NCBI RefSeq assembly: GCF_000379685.1
Contig: NZ_KB903250.1
Coordinates: forward strand, 558,624 to 622,623
DNA length: 64,000 nt
Reading direction: 5' to 3'
Source: Catelliglobosispora koreensis DSM 44566
GTDB taxonomy: Bacteria > Actinomycetota > Actinomycetes > Mycobacteriales > Micromonosporaceae
In this document: one piece after another, positions 62,144 to 64,000 of the stretch
Layout of the letters: every line of letters begins with the position of its first letter
How positions within the stretch are numbered: the first letter of the stretch is position 1
The notes under the pieces: model-generated
Databases searched by the model: none
Told to the model about the DNA's origin: nothing
What the model saw: the letters and a program-made list of their open reading frames with translations, nothing else
Program-made: the position numbers and the translations under genes

Positions 62144-62980
62144 TCAGCCGAAGCGGCCGGTGATGTAGTCCTCGGTGCGCTTGTCGGACGGGTTGGTGAA
62201 GATGCGGCCGGTGTCGTTGAACTCCACCAGGCGGCCGTGGCGTACCTGCTGCTCGTCCACCTCCGCGGTAAAGAACGCGGTGTAGTGGCTGACCCGGGCC
62301 GCCTGCTGCATGTTGTGCGTAACGATGACGATCGTGAACTTGCGGCTCAGCTCGTGCATCAGGTCTTCGATCTTGCCAGTCGCGATCGGGTCCAAAGCGG
62401 AGCAAGGCTCGTCCATGAGGATCACCTCAGGCTCCACCGCGATCGCGCGCGCGATGCAAAGCCGCTGCTGCTGACCGCCGGAAAGTGACAGGCCACTGGA
62501 CTTCAGCTTGTCCTTGACCTCGTCCCACAGAGCCGCGTCGCGCAGCGCCTTCTCCACCCGGCCGGGGATGTTGTCCCGGATACCGTTGATCTTCAGGCCG
62601 TAGGCGACGTTGTCGAAAATGGACTTCGGGAACGGGTTCGGCTTCTGGAACACCATGCCAATGCGGCGGCGCACCTGGATCGGGTCGACGTCGGGCGCGT
62701 AGAGGTCCTCGCCGTGGAAGCTGATCTTTCCGGCGACCTTGGCACCGGGGATCAGATCGTTCATGCGGTTCAGCGAACGCAGCACCGTGCTCTTGCCGCA
62801 GCCCGAAGGCCCGATCATCGCGGTGATCTGGTGCTCGCGAACCGGCATGGTGGTGCCGCGAACAGCCTCGTAACCGCCGTAGAAGACGCTCACATTCTCA
62901 AGCTGCATAACGGGTTTTGCTGAGGCAGTTGGCATAGTTGGCACTGCTCCAGGGATCAGAGGAGTAATCGTTGTAGTCAT
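62144..62980 (-). CDS. pstB: Phosphate ABC transporter ATPase
   Basis: The 278-residue ATPase has Walker [10 protein letters not shown] (57-65), signature [10 protein letters not shown], Walker B VILMDEP and H-switch VTHNMQQA. Together with PstA and PstC it imports phosphate. A GAGG ribosome site is six bases before ATG 62980; the first 25 residues before [12 protein letters not shown] are an extension relative to most PstB. RegX3-controlled in relatives. Confidence 0.93.
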   Translation of the reverse strand: MTTTITPLIPGAVPTMPTASAKPVMQLENVSVFYGGYEAVRGTTMPVREHQITAMIGPSGCGKSTVLRSLNRMNDLIPGAKVAGKISFHGEDLYAPDVDPIQVRRRIGMVFQKPNPFPKSIFDNVAYGLKINGIRDNIPGRVEKALRDAALWDEVKDKLKSSGLSLSGGQQQRLCIARAIAVEPEVILMDEPCSALDPIATGKIEDLMHELSRKFTIVIVTHNMQQAARVSHYTAFFTAEVDEQQVRHGRLVEFNDTGRIFTNPSDKRTEDYITGRFG

Positions 62981-62988
62981 AGCGCACC

Positions 62989-63909
62989 TCAGCGGTTCTT
63001 GATGGCGAATCGGCTAGCGACGACGCGTGCGGCGATAGTGAAAACGAGCACGATGATCATTAGCGTCAGGGCGGCGCCCCACGCCCGCTCGACTGCGGGA
63101 GCGAAGGGCAGTGCCGCATTAACGAAGATCTGCGCAGGCAATGCGGTCTGCTCAACCATCGGATCCCAGCTGATCCCGTAGGCGATGCCCGCGCACACGA
63201 CAATCGGTGTCGTCTCGCCCGCAGCACGCGCGATCGCCAGCATCACCCCGGACGTTATCCCTGAGATGGCGGCAGGCAGCACGACAGAAAGCGTTGTCTT
63301 CCATCGGCGCGATCCGAGCGCGGCGCTGGCCTGGCGTAGCTCATCAGGCACCAGCTTGAGCATCTCTTCCGAGCTCCGCAGAACCACTGGGAGCATCAAC
63401 GCCGCCAGCGCGAGCGATGCTGCCAGGCCGGTCTTCTCGCGCATAGTCAGCACGACGGCGATATAGATGAAGAGCGCCATCACGATCGACGGGACACCCG
63501 TCATGACATCAGCCATGACCCGGATGAACCGGGCGAGCGCGTTGTTGCGGCCATATTCGTTGAGGTAGATCGCCCCGAGGAGACCAAGGGGGATCGCGAT
63601 GAGTGACGCGATGCCGGTAATCAAGAGTGTGCCCGCCACGGCTGGGCCCATGCCACCGCCAGTTCGGCGTGGTGAGGCCACGATGTCCTCAGTCAAGAAG
63701 TCCCAGCTCAGCAGGCCGGCACCCTTCTGAATGACATAGAAAATCACCAAGATTAGGGGAACGATCGCGACCAATAGCGAGATCGACATCAGGACCTTGC
63801 TAAGGATGTCCATCGCACGGCGGCGCAACGGAAGCGCTCCCCGGCGCAGACTAGCCCGCGTGACAGCAGCATGCCCGTTTGTTGCGACGGCGCTTTGCAT
63901 CGTCGTCAT
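62989..63909 (-). CDS. pstA: Phosphate ABC transporter permease
   Basis: The 306-residue permease has six membrane segments and the EAA-type loop ([22 protein letters not shown]). [22 protein letters not shown] is characteristic of PstA. Its ATG overlaps the pstC stop and it is followed 8 bp later by pstB, so the order is pstC-pstA-pstB leftwards. Confidence 0.92.
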   Translation of the reverse strand: MTTMQSAVATNGHAAVTRASLRRGALPLRRRAMDILSKVLMSISLLVAIVPLILVIFYVIQKGAGLLSWDFLTEDIVASPRRTGGGMGPAVAGTLLITGIASLIAIPLGLLGAIYLNEYGRNNALARFIRVMADVMTGVPSIVMALFIYIAVVLTMREKTGLAASLALAALMLPVVLRSSEEMLKLVPDELRQASAALGSRRWKTTLSVVLPAAISGITSGVMLAIARAAGETTPIVVCAGIAYGISWDPMVEQTALPAQIFVNAALPFAPAVERAWGAALTLMIIVLVFTIAARVVASRFAIKNR

Positions 63910-64000
63910 GCCACGGCCCCCTTCATACGGATCTCGGCGCGCCGCACGACCACCTGGGCAAGCAGGTTGATCGCGATAGTCAAGACAAATAGCACTACGC
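63906..64000 (-). CDS. pstC: Phosphate ABC transporter permease PstC, C-terminal fragment
   Basis: The last 31 codons of a leftward gene are in the window, ending ...FVLTIAINLLAQVVVRRAEI and a basic tail before TGA 63906. A final membrane helix plus basic end and the 4-bp overlap with pstA identify pstC. The remainder, and any pstS, lie beyond the window edge. Confidence 0.8.
   Translation of the reverse strand, partial: VVLFVLTIAINLLAQVVVRRAEIRMKGAVA

Noticed and set aside
1-64000. tRNA, rRNA, phage or IS transposase genes
   Set aside because: I looked for TTCGANNCC-type T-loops, rRNA segments, integrases and transposases and recognised none; a covariance-model scan would be needed to exclude small RNAs.

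Overview
The window is GC-rich DNA from the chromosome of a mycothiol-producing actinobacterium. Evidence for this is an mshA gene, a mycothiol-dependent-isomerase-fold protein, a SenX3-RegX3 type phosphate two-component system, an HbhA-like Lys/Ala-rich protein, and sugar ABC transporters without their own ATPase, as in Streptomyces-type MsiK systems. Gene content mirrors the Mycobacterium tuberculosis block Rv0474-Rv0491 (XRE regulator, HbhA, DUF2516, murB, SDR, mshA, YbjN, gpm1, senX3, regX3). The host is therefore probably in Pseudonocardiales, Mycobacteriales or a neighbouring order; genus cannot be decided from sequence reading alone.

Layout. 1-4.6 kb: a leftward exopolysaccharide-type operon (GT2 synthase, a 38-residue membrane peptide, OafA-type acyltransferase, GH16 lipoprotein) beside a 130-bp inverted-repeat element. 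4.7-8.5 kb: a large secreted metallopeptidase/SGNH/FnIII protein. 8.5-9.0 kb: a Doc-type toxin with a small partner. 9.0-11.7 kb: regX3-senX3 and divergent phoU, with PHO-box-like repeats between them. 11.7-16.1 kb: an NgcEFG-like N-acetylglucosamine/chitobiose importer and an RpiR-family regulator. 16.3-18.7 kb: two paralogous, overlapping MFS exporters. 18.8 kb: gpm1. 20-21.8 kb: a LuxR/LAL regulator without its ATPase half.

21.9-28.0 kb holds the most unusual operon. It encodes a protein with a RiPP-leader-like N-terminus, thrombospondin-3-type calcium repeats and a glycine-zipper membrane tail; a zinc-ribbon/FHA/PqqD-like/M50 membrane metalloprotease; a membrane Ser/Thr kinase; and a membrane pseudokinase. 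These parts suggest a phosphorylation-gated maturation or surface-display system (inference). Next come YbjN and mshA, a divergent SDR-methyltransferase pair, a 0.6-kb repeat-rich gene-free gap, an LPXTG surface protein, murB, and an MDMPI-fold protein.

35.5-50 kb is a beta-glucan and protein-degradation island: CebEFG-like importer, GH1 beta-glucosidase, LacI regulator, subtilase, GH81 endo-beta-1,3-glucanase and M6 metalloprotease. The importer operon and the GH81 gene share GAGAGCGCTCTC palindromes placed just after a promoter, so one LacI regulator probably controls glucan cleavage, uptake and hydrolysis. 50.2-57.4 kb carries Nudix, thiolase, class-IV aminotransferase, Fur-family, YgfZ-like and BKACE genes, a decayed ECF sigma/membrane-protein pair, and an asparaginase. 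57.4-62.1 kb is an overlapping leftward membrane-protein operon headed by an XRE regulator. The window ends inside pstC of a pstCAB operon, so phosphate sensing and phosphate uptake genes lie at opposite ends of the window.
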